IMG/VR virus record: IMGVR_UViG_3300010299_000066
Span: 1 to 23,286 of that record
Strand: one strand, 5' to 3'
Source: a virus
DNA length: 23,286 nt
Shown here: positions 4,902-11,071 of the stretch, in pieces
How positions within the stretch are numbered: the first letter of the stretch is position 1
How the letters are laid out: each line of letters starts with the position of its first letter
The notes under the pieces: model-generated
The model's database searches: none
The model's input: the letters and a program-made list of their open reading frames with translations, nothing else
Told to the model about the DNA's origin: nothing
Position numbers and translations under genes: made by a program

Positions 4902-6599
4902 ATGGAAGATAAAGTGTTCTTTAACGGTTTTGAATCTACTTTAAAGAGTATGGAGAACATAAACTCAGATGAAAGATATTTTGAAGGTCTATTAACAGTA
5001 CAAATGAAAGATAAACAAGGTGAAGTTACCATTGTTGATGAGTTATACAAGGTTTTACCTGTATGGATTGACAGAGGAGCACCAATTTCTGACACACATT
5101 CTAACAGAATTGTAGGTAGAGGTATCAATTATTCAAGAACTGTAGTAAAAAATGATAAAGGTGAAGAACTTCCTGCAATCAAAATCACTGGTAAAATATT
5201 CAAAAATTATGAATTAGACAATGTTATTTGGGATAAAATCAAGAAAGGAGAGTATAAAGGACTATCATTTGGTGGTGCAACTAGAACAAATAGAGCACCA
5301 ATCGTTATGAAAGACGGTTCTATTGCTTATGCACTCAAAGATTTAGAACATTATGAGGTTGCAGTATGTAAAGATCCTGCTGTACCAATGGCATTAATAA
5401 CTGATTTTAATCCTATTGCAAAAGCAGATCATGATGCAACTGAAAGAGGTGATGGTAAGATGGTAATTCAATGCAGTAAAATGGGTTGTTATGTTGAAAA
5501 AGCAGAAGATCCATGTTGGGAAGGATATGAACAAGTTGGAATGAAAGAAAAAGATGGTAAACAAGTTCCAAACTGTGTTCCAAAAGGAGATACAAAAAAA
5601 GCAGAACAATTAGATCCAGATCCAGAAAATGCTGATCCAGAACAAATAATGAATAGAGCAAAAGTTGTAGGCAGAAAACAAGAAATGTACAAAGCAGAAC
5701 CAGATCCAGAACAATTAAAGATGGGAATCAAAGTTGAAATGGAACATACTGATGATAAAGAAGTTGCAGAAAAAATAGCAAGAGATCATCTAAATGAAGT
5801 TGCAGATTATTATACTAAATTAAAAGAAGTTGAAAAAGCAGATGAAGATAAACCATTAAACAAACCAATGAGAGATGATGGTGATAAAAAATTCAAAGTA
5901 TATGTTAAAGATCCAAGTACAGGTAACGTAGTTACTGTAAGATTTGGTGATCCAAATATGGAAATTAAACGTGATGATCCTGAAAGAAGAGCATCATTTA
6001 GAGCAAGACATGATTGTGATAATGCTAAAGATATTACTTCAGCACAATACTGGTCATGTAAGATGTGGGAAAAAGAAACATCTGTTACTGAATACACAGA
6101 AAAAAACATTGAAGATGTAGCAAAAGCAGATTTAGGTAAATATAGTACATTCCAAGGTAAAGTTCAAGCACTAATGGATGAAGGTTATCCAGAGGAAAAT
6201 GCAAAGAAAATAGTAGGAGCATTTGTTAAAGGTGAGAAAAAGAAAGATGGTGATGGTGGTGGAATGTCAACATCTACTGATGGAACATTTAATGCTGTTC
6301 ATGGTGGAGAAGGTAAAAAGAAAAAGAAAAATGATGAAAACGAAAAAGAAAGTGGGGATCATTCCAATTCTGACGGTGAATTACATGGTATGTACAATCA
6401 AAATGGCTCTGATTTAAAGAAAGAATATTATGGTGGAATAAGAGAAAACTATGATGGAACTATAAAACAAGGTGGTATGGATATATCAGAAACAGGTGGT
6501 ATTAATGTAAAAAGAACAAAGAAATTAAAAGATATTAAACGTTCATTAGAATGGAATGAAAAAATTATACAATTAAAAGAATTGAACAGAAACTTATAA
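4902..6599 (+). CDS. Prohead maturation protease with modular C-terminal extension
   Basis: Residues 1-170 match the HK97-type prohead serine protease pattern (peptidase family S78/U35): H66 in 'SDTHSNRIVGRG', S122 in 'YKGLSFGGA', and E152 in 'EHYEVAV' fit the catalytic positions. The enzyme trims scaffold and capsid N-termini during head maturation. At 565 residues it is far longer than a usual protease of about 200. The extension is a chain of modules: a Cys segment (185-228, 'PCWEGYEQVG' to 'VPNCVP'), a DUF5661-like segment (267-311, 'VEMEHTDDKEVA'), an 'RFGDPNMEIKRDDPERRASF' segment ending 'YWSCKMW' (347-390), a 'TFQGKVQALMDEGYPEENA' segment (416-434), and a Gly/Lys-rich tail. K-A-[D/E] motifs fall between them (174, 200, 233, 264, 312, 408). 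The ATG at 4902 is chosen because a TATA-like box is centred near 4875; an upstream in-frame ATG at 4803 would run through the previous gene. Confidence 0.8.
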   Translation: MEDKVFFNGFESTLKSMENINSDERYFEGLLTVQMKDKQGEVTIVDELYKVLPVWIDRGAPISDTHSNRIVGRGINYSRTVVKNDKGEELPAIKITGKIFKNYELDNVIWDKIKKGEYKGLSFGGATRTNRAPIVMKDGSIAYALKDLEHYEVAVCKDPAVPMALITDFNPIAKADHDATERGDGKMVIQCSKMGCYVEKAEDPCWEGYEQVGMKEKDGKQVPNCVPKGDTKKAEQLDPDPENADPEQIMNRAKVVGRKQEMYKAEPDPEQLKMGIKVEMEHTDDKEVAEKIARDHLNEVADYYTKLKEVEKADEDKPLNKPMRDDGDKKFKVYVKDPSTGNVVTVRFGDPNMEIKRDDPERRASFRARHDCDNAKDITSAQYWSCKMWEKETSVTEYTEKNIEDVAKADLGKYSTFQGKVQALMDEGYPEENAKKIVGAFVKGEKKKDGDGGGMSTSTDGTFNAVHGGEGKKKKKNDENEKESGDHSNSDGELHGMYNQNGSDLKKEYYGGIRENYDGTIKQGGMDISETGGINVKRTKKLKDIKRSLEWNEKIIQLKELNRNL

Positions 6600-6609
6600 A
6601 TTTCAGTAA

Positions 6610-6633
6610 TATATATATACTCAATATATTTAA
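6610..6633 (+). promoter_or_regulatory. AT-rich promoter region for scaffold-capsid genes
   Basis: Alternating AT sequence (about 6610-6620) and AATATATTTAAAT (about 6622-6634) precede the ATG at 6647. One of them is at the usual TATA distance of about 26. This would drive scaffold and, by read-through, the major capsid gene three bases downstream. Confidence 0.45.
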
Positions 6634-6646
6634 ATCCAGTAATAAC

Positions 6647-7234
6647 ATGACTCTGGAAGAACTTCGTAAAGAAGACCATGAAGATGAAGAAAAAGTTTCT
6701 GAAGAAAAAGAAGACGAGTCAGAAGAGGAGAACACAAACAAATCTTTTGATGAAGCCTTACTCGAAACTCTATCTAGTCTCACAGAGCACGTAAAAGCAC
6801 TTTCAGAATCTCAAGCTGATTTAGAATCAAGACTTAATAAAGCTCTTGAGGAAAAACCAGAAACCCAACTCGAACTCCAACCTGCAACTTCTGATAAAGA
6901 AGACATTGGAGCTGAAGTCGTAGTTCCTGAAGCTTATCAATCCGATTCTGTTCAAGCAGGATTAGATGATGATAAATCTGGTGATGATAAACCAGAAAAA
7001 GATCAAAAAGGATTATCTATGCAACAAAAAGCACAGAAAGTCAACTTTGATTTTACTACAGAAACTCCAAGACCAAGTGCAGCAATCGAATCTGTTAACA
7101 AATCAGAAATGTCTGATTTTAGCATGATTTTGAAAGATGCAAGAGATGTTGGTTATGAAGGTTTATCAACAATCGCACAGAAGATTCAAAAAGGTGATTA
7201 TTACACTCCTTCTGAAGAGGAGAGGTTGTTCTAA
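6647..7234 (+). CDS. Probable capsid scaffold protein
   Basis: A 195-residue, highly acidic, Lys/Glu/Ser-rich protein placed between the prohead protease and the major capsid protein, the standard place of the scaffold gene in HK97-like modules. The N-terminal half (residues 1-75) is strongly charged and predicted by eye to be coiled coil ('LLETLSSLTEHVKALSESQ'). The middle is a low-complexity acidic linker (about 95-125). The C-terminal 60 residues are more ordinary and may bind capsid subunits. No sequence family is recognised; the assignment is from composition and position. It lacks the K-A-[D/E] motif seen in the protease and capsid proteins. Confidence 0.65.
   Translation: MTLEELRKEDHEDEEKVSEEKEDESEEENTNKSFDEALLETLSSLTEHVKALSESQADLESRLNKALEEKPETQLELQPATSDKEDIGAEVVVPEAYQSDSVQAGLDDDKSGDDKPEKDQKGLSMQQKAQKVNFDFTTETPRPSAAIESVNKSEMSDFSMILKDARDVGYEGLSTIAQKIQKGDYYTPSEEERLF
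7217..7225 (+). promoter_or_regulatory. Shine-Dalgarno-like sequence for the capsid gene
   Basis: GAGGAGAGG lies within the last codons of the scaffold gene, 11 bases before the capsid ATG. The capsid gene has no TATA box of its own at the usual distance, so re-initiation on a scaffold-capsid mRNA is likely. Confidence 0.4.
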
Positions 7235-7236
7235 AA

Positions 7237-8457
7237 ATGGCTCAAATACGAACAATAGACGAACTAGAAGCACTCTATTATGGACATAATAGAAACCTCA
7301 TTAGAAAAGCAGATGCTCCAATCACAACATCAACTACTGGTGTTTTTAACGCAGTATTTGGTGCTTATGCATGGGCTCAGCTTAACTTAGAAGCAAATGC
7401 TTTTGGTATTTTGCCAAAAGTTCCATGGGATAAATCTGGTTGGCGTACCATTACGGCTAAACCAACTATGACTACAACCAATGGTAATACCACATTAGGT
7501 GGTACTGCTGAGGGTGGATCTATTGCCGAAACTGTCAAACCAACTTTACAAGAGATTGACATCAGACCAAAAACTGCTCAGTTAGCATTTAGTGCATCTG
7601 AGGTTATGGAATGGTTGGCAACTCACAGTAAAGATGACATCTGGGGTGGACTTGGTTCACTTAGATTGTATATGGCAGTTCAGCACAAAGAATTCATTAA
7701 TAGAATGTTGCTAGCAGATGTTGAAAATGAAGCAGCAAACGCAAGTGCCAATAACAGTGGTACAACAAACTTCGAGACACTCGACAGAATCATTTCAAGT
7801 GATGCTGAAGAAGATGCTCTAGGTGGTTCGTACAACGGTTATTACGATTGTTGGGCAGCAAACGCTACCATTGATCGTGACTCAAGCACTACGTATGACT
7901 GTACTGTCGAATCTGCTTCTGGTACAATCGGTACTAATGGTGTCCTAACTGATGATACTCTGAGAACTTTCCTAAGAAAGATCAGAATCGCAGCAGGAAA
8001 AGATCCAAACGTCTTCCTCGGATCACATGAGGTATACTCAGAAATCCAAGGACTTTACATGCCTTCTGTCAGGATTCCAAATCCTTACGGTGAAGCACTT
8101 GTACAAGTTGACGTTAATGGTATCCAAACTTTCAAAGGTACTGGTGTCGGAATTCACGTTGATTCTATCTATGGAATCCCATTCATTCCATCAAAAGATG
8201 CTCCAAGCAACTCTGCTGACTCATCAGAGATCGGTAGATTGTTCGCTTTAGACACTTCTGATGCTGAAGGATATGGTTATCCAAGAATCGGAATGGCAAT
8301 TGCAATTCCAACAGAATACTATGAAGCAACTCGAAGAACACCAGCTTATCCATTCGTAAATGATGCTTTCGTTGAGAAAGGCATTTACAGAACTATGGGT
8401 GAGACTGTATGTCGTCATTTCAAATCTCAAGGTAAGATTAGAGATATTAAACTCTAA
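7237..8457 (+). CDS. Major capsid protein, HK97 fold
   Basis: A 406-residue protein directly after the scaffold gene. Its size, position and sequence character (an N-terminal arm, then 'TTGVFNAVFGAYAWAQLN' and 'AFGILPKVPWDKSGWRTI', and a long domain ending in 'GIYRTMGETVCRHFKSQGKI') fit an HK97-fold major capsid protein as in tailed viruses of marine Thaumarchaeota. The first 26 residues end in K24-A25-D26, the same motif that divides the modules of the prohead protease, so this N-terminal arm may be removed on maturation. The gene uses many C-ending codons (TTC, GAC, ATC, AAC), consistent with high expression. It is followed by a long T-rich stretch. Confidence 0.85.
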   Translation: MAQIRTIDELEALYYGHNRNLIRKADAPITTSTTGVFNAVFGAYAWAQLNLEANAFGILPKVPWDKSGWRTITAKPTMTTTNGNTTLGGTAEGGSIAETVKPTLQEIDIRPKTAQLAFSASEVMEWLATHSKDDIWGGLGSLRLYMAVQHKEFINRMLLADVENEAANASANNSGTTNFETLDRIISSDAEEDALGGSYNGYYDCWAANATIDRDSSTTYDCTVESASGTIGTNGVLTDDTLRTFLRKIRIAAGKDPNVFLGSHEVYSEIQGLYMPSVRIPNPYGEALVQVDVNGIQTFKGTGVGIHVDSIYGIPFIPSKDAPSNSADSSEIGRLFALDTSDAEGYGYPRIGMAIAIPTEYYEATRRTPAYPFVNDAFVEKGIYRTMGETVCRHFKSQGKIRDIKL

Positions 8458-8472
8458 ATTGCCAAAATCCAA

Positions 8473-8491
8473 TTTTTTCTTTTTTATTTTT
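8473..8491 (+). terminator. T-rich terminator after major capsid gene
   Basis: Seventeen of the 19 bases are T, just 15 bases after the capsid stop codon and immediately before the next gene. It is the strongest oligo-T signal in the window and probably ends the capsid mRNA. Confidence 0.55.
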
Positions 8492-8499
8492 GATGGTCT

Positions 8500-8817
8500 A
8501 TGGTAACGCTACCAGTTTACATTTTTTCAATGTGTGCAGTATTAGCAGGTGGAAGTGTTGATTGTAATGAACATTGGGCAGTTTATGTTTATGAAGATAT
8601 AGATGTTTTCAAATATTGTTATCCAGATGTGAAGAAATTTCATCATAAAGTAGCAGGTTGTGCAGTTTATGATGATGAACGTGGACATAAAATGATATTA
8701 GGTAATCTAGGTAAAGGTAAATCACATACTGGAGAATCATTATTTGCACATGAAATACATCATTTACAATGTTTGTGTAATCATCATGCTAATCCACCTG
8801 AAGAACCTAGAAGATGA
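8500..8817 (+). CDS. Small HEIHH protein, possible exported metallopeptidase
   Basis: A 105-residue protein with an HExxH zinc motif: H84-E85-I86-H87-H88, followed by H95 and H96 as possible third ligands. In HExxH metallopeptidases the two His bind zinc and Glu activates water. The N-terminus (residues 4-17) is hydrophobic and followed by a cysteine-containing segment ('LAGGSVDC'), suggesting export or membrane attachment. Six cysteines (12, 22, 40, 54, 91, 93) would suit an extracytoplasmic protein with disulphides. I believe related small proteins occur in Nitrosopumilus, but that is from memory. It lies with amoC in the island between capsid and tail genes. It is small for a peptidase and lacks the metzincin spacing (HExxHxxGxxH), so activity is uncertain. 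Confidence 0.6.
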   Translation: MVTLPVYIFSMCAVLAGGSVDCNEHWAVYVYEDIDVFKYCYPDVKKFHHKVAGCAVYDDERGHKMILGNLGKGKSHTGESLFAHEIHHLQCLCNHHANPPEEPRR

Positions 8818-8833
8818 TAATCATTGATGATTA
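8818..8833. repeat. Palindrome between HEIHH gene and amoC
   Basis: TAATCAT and ATGATTA are perfect inverted arms around a 2-base centre, placed immediately after the TGA of the HEIHH gene. It may be a 3'-end hairpin or an operator for the amoC promoter some 40 bases downstream. Confidence 0.4.
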
Positions 8834-8872
8834 ACATAGGCTTTTATTTATATACTTTCTAGGCACGTTCAA

Positions 8873-8881
8873 AATATATAT
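8873..8881 (+). promoter_or_regulatory. TATA box for amoC
   Basis: AATATATAT, centred about 27 bases before the amoC ATG at 8904. No Shine-Dalgarno sequence is present, so viral amoC is probably transcribed alone as a leaderless mRNA. Confidence 0.5.
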
Positions 8882-8903
8882 TGATGAAAATTAATATATA
8901 TTT

Positions 8904-9467
8904 ATGGCACAAATGCCAGCATTAATTCCAAAAGAAGTTGAAATACAACGACTAAAGAAAATTTGGCTCATTGTGATCGCAATGGGTTCAGTTGCAGCAT
9001 CAGTAGAAGTTGACAATTTTGTCGATGGTTCACTTCATCAAACATCCATTAGAGATAGTGCATTTACACCAGCTCATTGGTGGTTATATAGTCACTTTGT
9101 GGCACTACCAATAGGTTGGGGTACGGTTGCAATCTATGACAGAAAAGTTCCAGTTCTCAGAGGTGTAAATAATTCAATGAACACTGGTTTGAAAATGACC
9201 ATTCTTGGTTACTTAGCAACAATGTTTACAATTGGTGTAAACGAGATGTGGCACTTCTGGTTTGTAGAGGAAATCTTTGCAGTTCCTAATCACTGGATGT
9301 TTAACATGGGAGTTGTAGTTGCCTTTATGGGAGCATTAGCTTATGTCGTAAGAGTATATGCTAGATTGGTAGAACTTGGTGCAGAAACTCCAAGTGAAAA
9401 CCCATACGTTGCAGAAATGTACAAGATGGCTCTGGAAGGTAAATTATACAGCAGATCAATCCCATAA
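8904..9467 (+). CDS. amoC: Ammonia monooxygenase subunit C, virus-encoded
   Basis: The 187-residue product is an archaeal-type AmoC, an integral membrane subunit of the copper enzyme that oxidises ammonia to hydroxylamine. It is full length, without frameshift. The conserved copper ligands of the AmoC/PmoC family are visible as D41-x3-H45-x12-H58, and a second set N113-x3-H117 with H130 is compatible with the neighbouring copper site. Hydrophobic helices lie at about 18-34, 60-80, 97-113 and 133-152. There is no amoA or amoB here, so the protein must join host-encoded subunits; it is an auxiliary metabolic gene that could sustain or alter ammonia oxidation during infection. It has its own TATA box and an oligo-T terminator, and C-ending codons are common. 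Viral amoC is known from marine thaumarchaeal viruses. Confidence 0.95.
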   Translation: MAQMPALIPKEVEIQRLKKIWLIVIAMGSVAASVEVDNFVDGSLHQTSIRDSAFTPAHWWLYSHFVALPIGWGTVAIYDRKVPVLRGVNNSMNTGLKMTILGYLATMFTIGVNEMWHFWFVEEIFAVPNHWMFNMGVVVAFMGALAYVVRVYARLVELGAETPSENPYVAEMYKMALEGKLYSRSIP

Positions 9468-9471
9468 TCTC

Positions 9472-9478
9472 TTTTTTT
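9472..9478 (+). terminator. Oligo-T terminator after amoC
   Basis: Seven consecutive T beginning five bases after the amoC stop codon. Confidence 0.5.
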
Positions 9479-9492
9479 ATATTATACCAAAC

Positions 9493-9552
9493 TTAATTAA
9501 CTTAGCTTAATTAAGCTAGCTAAGTCGTATGCGTTAGCTAATGTTTAATTAA
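9493..9552. repeat. Cluster of palindromes at convergent gene ends
   Basis: TTAATTAA occurs three times (9493-9500, 9507-9514, 9545-9552). The middle copy is the core of a perfect 16-base palindrome, TAGCTTAATTAAGCTA (9503-9518). Overlapping it, TAGCTAA (9517-9523) and TTAGCTA (9534-9540) form a hairpin with a 10-base loop. The cluster separates the ends of amoC and the leftward zinc-ribbon gene. It could be a two-way terminator, a protein-binding site or a scar from insertion of the amoC island. Confidence 0.55.
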
Positions 9553-9689
9553 CCTATATTTTTTCCAAACTTTACACAAAAAGGATTTTGACAATAATAT
9601 AATGTCTTATCACTATTTTCACTTTTTGTAGAATATGTTAAAAGATAACAATCATCACAAATTTTTAATGGAATGTTAAATTTTAGCAC
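9549..9689 (-). CDS. Tiny zinc-ribbon protein, 46 aa, leftward
   Basis: A leftward frame of 46 residues starting with GTG at 9689-9687 and ending with TAA at 9551-9549. It has C11-x2-C14 and C33-x4-C38 spaced like a zinc ribbon, with aromatic and basic residues between. A TATA-like AAATATTTAAA at 9709-9719 is about 25 bases upstream of the GTG. The GTG start and small size lower certainty, but the paired cysteines, correct promoter spacing and otherwise empty 250-base gap support it. Function is not known. Confidence 0.5.
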   Translation of the reverse strand: MLKFNIPLKICDDCYLLTYSTKSENSDKTLYYCQNPFCVKFGKNIG

Positions 9690-9695
9690 AACATA

Positions 9696-9719
9696 TTTAT
9701 ATATAACCAAATATTTAAA
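9696..9719. promoter_or_regulatory. Interleaved divergent TATA boxes
   Basis: TTTATATATAA (9696-9706) is centred about 24 bases before the rightward ATG at 9725. AAATATTTAAA (9709-9719) is centred about 25 bases before the leftward GTG at 9689. Each TATA box lies between the other box and the gene it does not serve, so the two promoters overlap and may exclude each other. Confidence 0.45.
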
Positions 9720-9724
9720 GATTT

Positions 9725-10078
9725 ATGGCTATTACCACATCTGTAAGTGATTGGACAGCAGCTAACGTGGCAAAAACTTTGTCCGTACAATCTGCTTTGA
9801 CATCTAAATTAAGATGTTACAAGATCAAATGCACAGCAGGGGGAAGCGATACTTATGCAACAAACGGTGTTTCTGCCAACGTAAAGGAAGGTAGAATTTC
9901 AACCCTAGTAGCAGTAATTCCAGAATACAGTAGCACTGACTATATCGTAAAATATGATAAAGTCAATGAGAAAATCATACTACTCACTCATCCACAATCT
10001 GGAAATGCTTTCGTTGAAGTAACTAATGCAACTTCTATCGCAAGTGCAACATTTGAGTTCCTAGTATTCGGCTACTAG
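9725..10078 (+). CDS. Probable small virion protein, 117 aa
   Basis: A Ser/Thr/Ala/Val-rich protein with beta-strand alternation throughout ('STLVAVIPEYSSTDYIVKYD', 'KIILLTHPQSG') and no signal peptide or membrane helix. Such composition, and the place between the capsid gene and the connector, suggest a capsid decoration or head-associated protein. Codon use is rich in C-ending codons, like the major capsid gene, hinting at a high-copy product. No family is recognised with certainty. It has its own TATA box and is followed by an oligo-T terminator. Confidence 0.6.
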   Translation: MAITTSVSDWTAANVAKTLSVQSALTSKLRCYKIKCTAGGSDTYATNGVSANVKEGRISTLVAVIPEYSSTDYIVKYDKVNEKIILLTHPQSGNAFVEVTNATSIASATFEFLVFGY

Positions 10079-10091
10079 AGTCCAAAAAGCC

Positions 10092-10104
10092 TTTCTTTTT
10101 TCTT
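10092..10104 (+). terminator. Oligo-T terminator
   Basis: A pyrimidine run, TTTCTTTTTTCTT, 14 bases after the stop codon of the 117-residue gene and just before the next TATA box. Confidence 0.45.
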
Positions 10105-10108
10105 AAAC

Positions 10109-10118
10109 TTTATATATT
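10109..10118 (+). promoter_or_regulatory. TATA box for the 91-aa gene
   Basis: Sequence around TTTATATATT, centred about 25 bases before the ATG at 10138. Confidence 0.5.
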
Positions 10119-10137
10119 TCGATTAGTACAAATATAC

Positions 10138-10413
10138 ATGGTCGAATATAATCATAATGCAATAACAGTCGGTTCAGCAGATGCCACTATTAAAGCAAGT
10201 CATGGTGTAGTAGTTGCAGTTCATGTCACATTAAAAGGAGGAGCAGGAGATAAACTCGTATTAAGAAATGGAACAAGTAATAGTGATCCTATCGAATTTG
10301 AAGTATATGGAGAAGATGTTCAAAATGTCATCGAAATAAACAGAAGATTTGAAGACGGTATTAGAGCAGATTTTACTGGCAGTACAGCACGTTATATAGT
10401 AGTTTACAAGTAG
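10138..10413 (+). CDS. Small beta-rich protein, possible head decoration protein
   Basis: A 91-residue protein with alternating hydrophobic and polar residues and the segments 'VVVAVHVTLKGGAGDKLVLR' and 'DPIEFEVYGEDVQNVIEIN', suggesting a compact beta sandwich or barrel. It ends in 'ARYIVVYK'. This pattern resembles small decoration or head-fibre proteins of tailed phages, but I cannot name a family. It has its own TATA box and sits before the connector gene. Confidence 0.55.
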   Translation: MVEYNHNAITVGSADATIKASHGVVVAVHVTLKGGAGDKLVLRNGTSNSDPIEFEVYGEDVQNVIEINRRFEDGIRADFTGSTARYIVVYK

Positions 10414-10415
10414 TA

Positions 10416-10425
10416 AATTTAAATA
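10416..10425 (+). promoter_or_regulatory. TATA box for the connector gene
   Basis: AATTTAAATA, centred about 27 bases before the ATG at 10448. Confidence 0.45.
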
Positions 10426-10447
10426 GTTAGCATACTTTTATATATTG

Positions 10448-11071
10448 ATGGCTACTACATATTGTACTGTTGCAGATGTCGCAGATTTTCTACGTGTTCC
10501 AATCACTGCTACTACTACTCCAAATAAGACTCAGGTCGAGAAGATTATCAATAGAAAAGAAGAGGAACTCGACAGAAGAATAGGTCATACATTTGGCAGA
10601 AATAAGACTGTTACAAAGGAAGTTCATGATTTACCATTACTTTATACTTATGGGTGGGGTACACCAATATTTCTAAAACATAGAAATTGTAGAGATTTAG
10701 ATTCTGCCGAGGGTGATAAAATAGAAATTTGGCAAGGTGCAGATTCTACTTATACTGATATTCTAAGTAACACACAATGGTATGATTTTGAACCAGTTTA
10801 CGGTAGATTATTTTTAAGAGGATATATTTTTACTATTTTAAGAAAAAACAGAGTTAGAGTTACTTACCGTTATGGTGATGCAACAGTTCCTTATGACATT
10901 CAAGATGCCTGTGTTAAGTTAACTGCAATAGACATTTTGAACTCTAGTTTTAGAATGGACGTATTACCTATGGGTGGAAGTGGTATGGATATTCAAGCTG
11001 CAAAAGCAGATTGGAGAGCAGATATAGAAAACTGTGTTGAGAATCGACAAGAAGTATTCTTCATACCATAA
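10448..11071 (+). CDS. Head-tail connector (adaptor) protein
   Basis: The 207-residue protein begins 'MATTYCTVADVADFLRVPI' and continues with a helix 'TQVEKIINRKEEELDRRIG', the usual start of gp6/adaptor-type connectors that dock under the portal. The middle is beta-rich (hydrophobic 'YGRLFLRGYIFTIL' and 'NRVRVTYRYG'), followed by 'PYDIQDACVKLTAIDIL', a helix typical of the same family. The ATG at 10448 is chosen over an in-frame TTG one codon earlier. The stop codon TAA overlaps the ATG of the next gene by one base (TAATG), so the two are translationally coupled. Confidence 0.75.
   Translation: MATTYCTVADVADFLRVPITATTTPNKTQVEKIINRKEEELDRRIGHTFGRNKTVTKEVHDLPLLYTYGWGTPIFLKHRNCRDLDSAEGDKIEIWQGADSTYTDILSNTQWYDFEPVYGRLFLRGYIFTILRKNRVRVTYRYGDATVPYDIQDACVKLTAIDILNSSFRMDVLPMGGSGMDIQAAKADWRADIENCVENRQEVFFIP

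Noticed and set aside
5394-5731. Leftward frames opposite the protease extension
   Set aside because: They are antisense shadows of low-complexity Asp/Glu/Lys codons, giving Phe/Ser/Leu-rich products without start signals.
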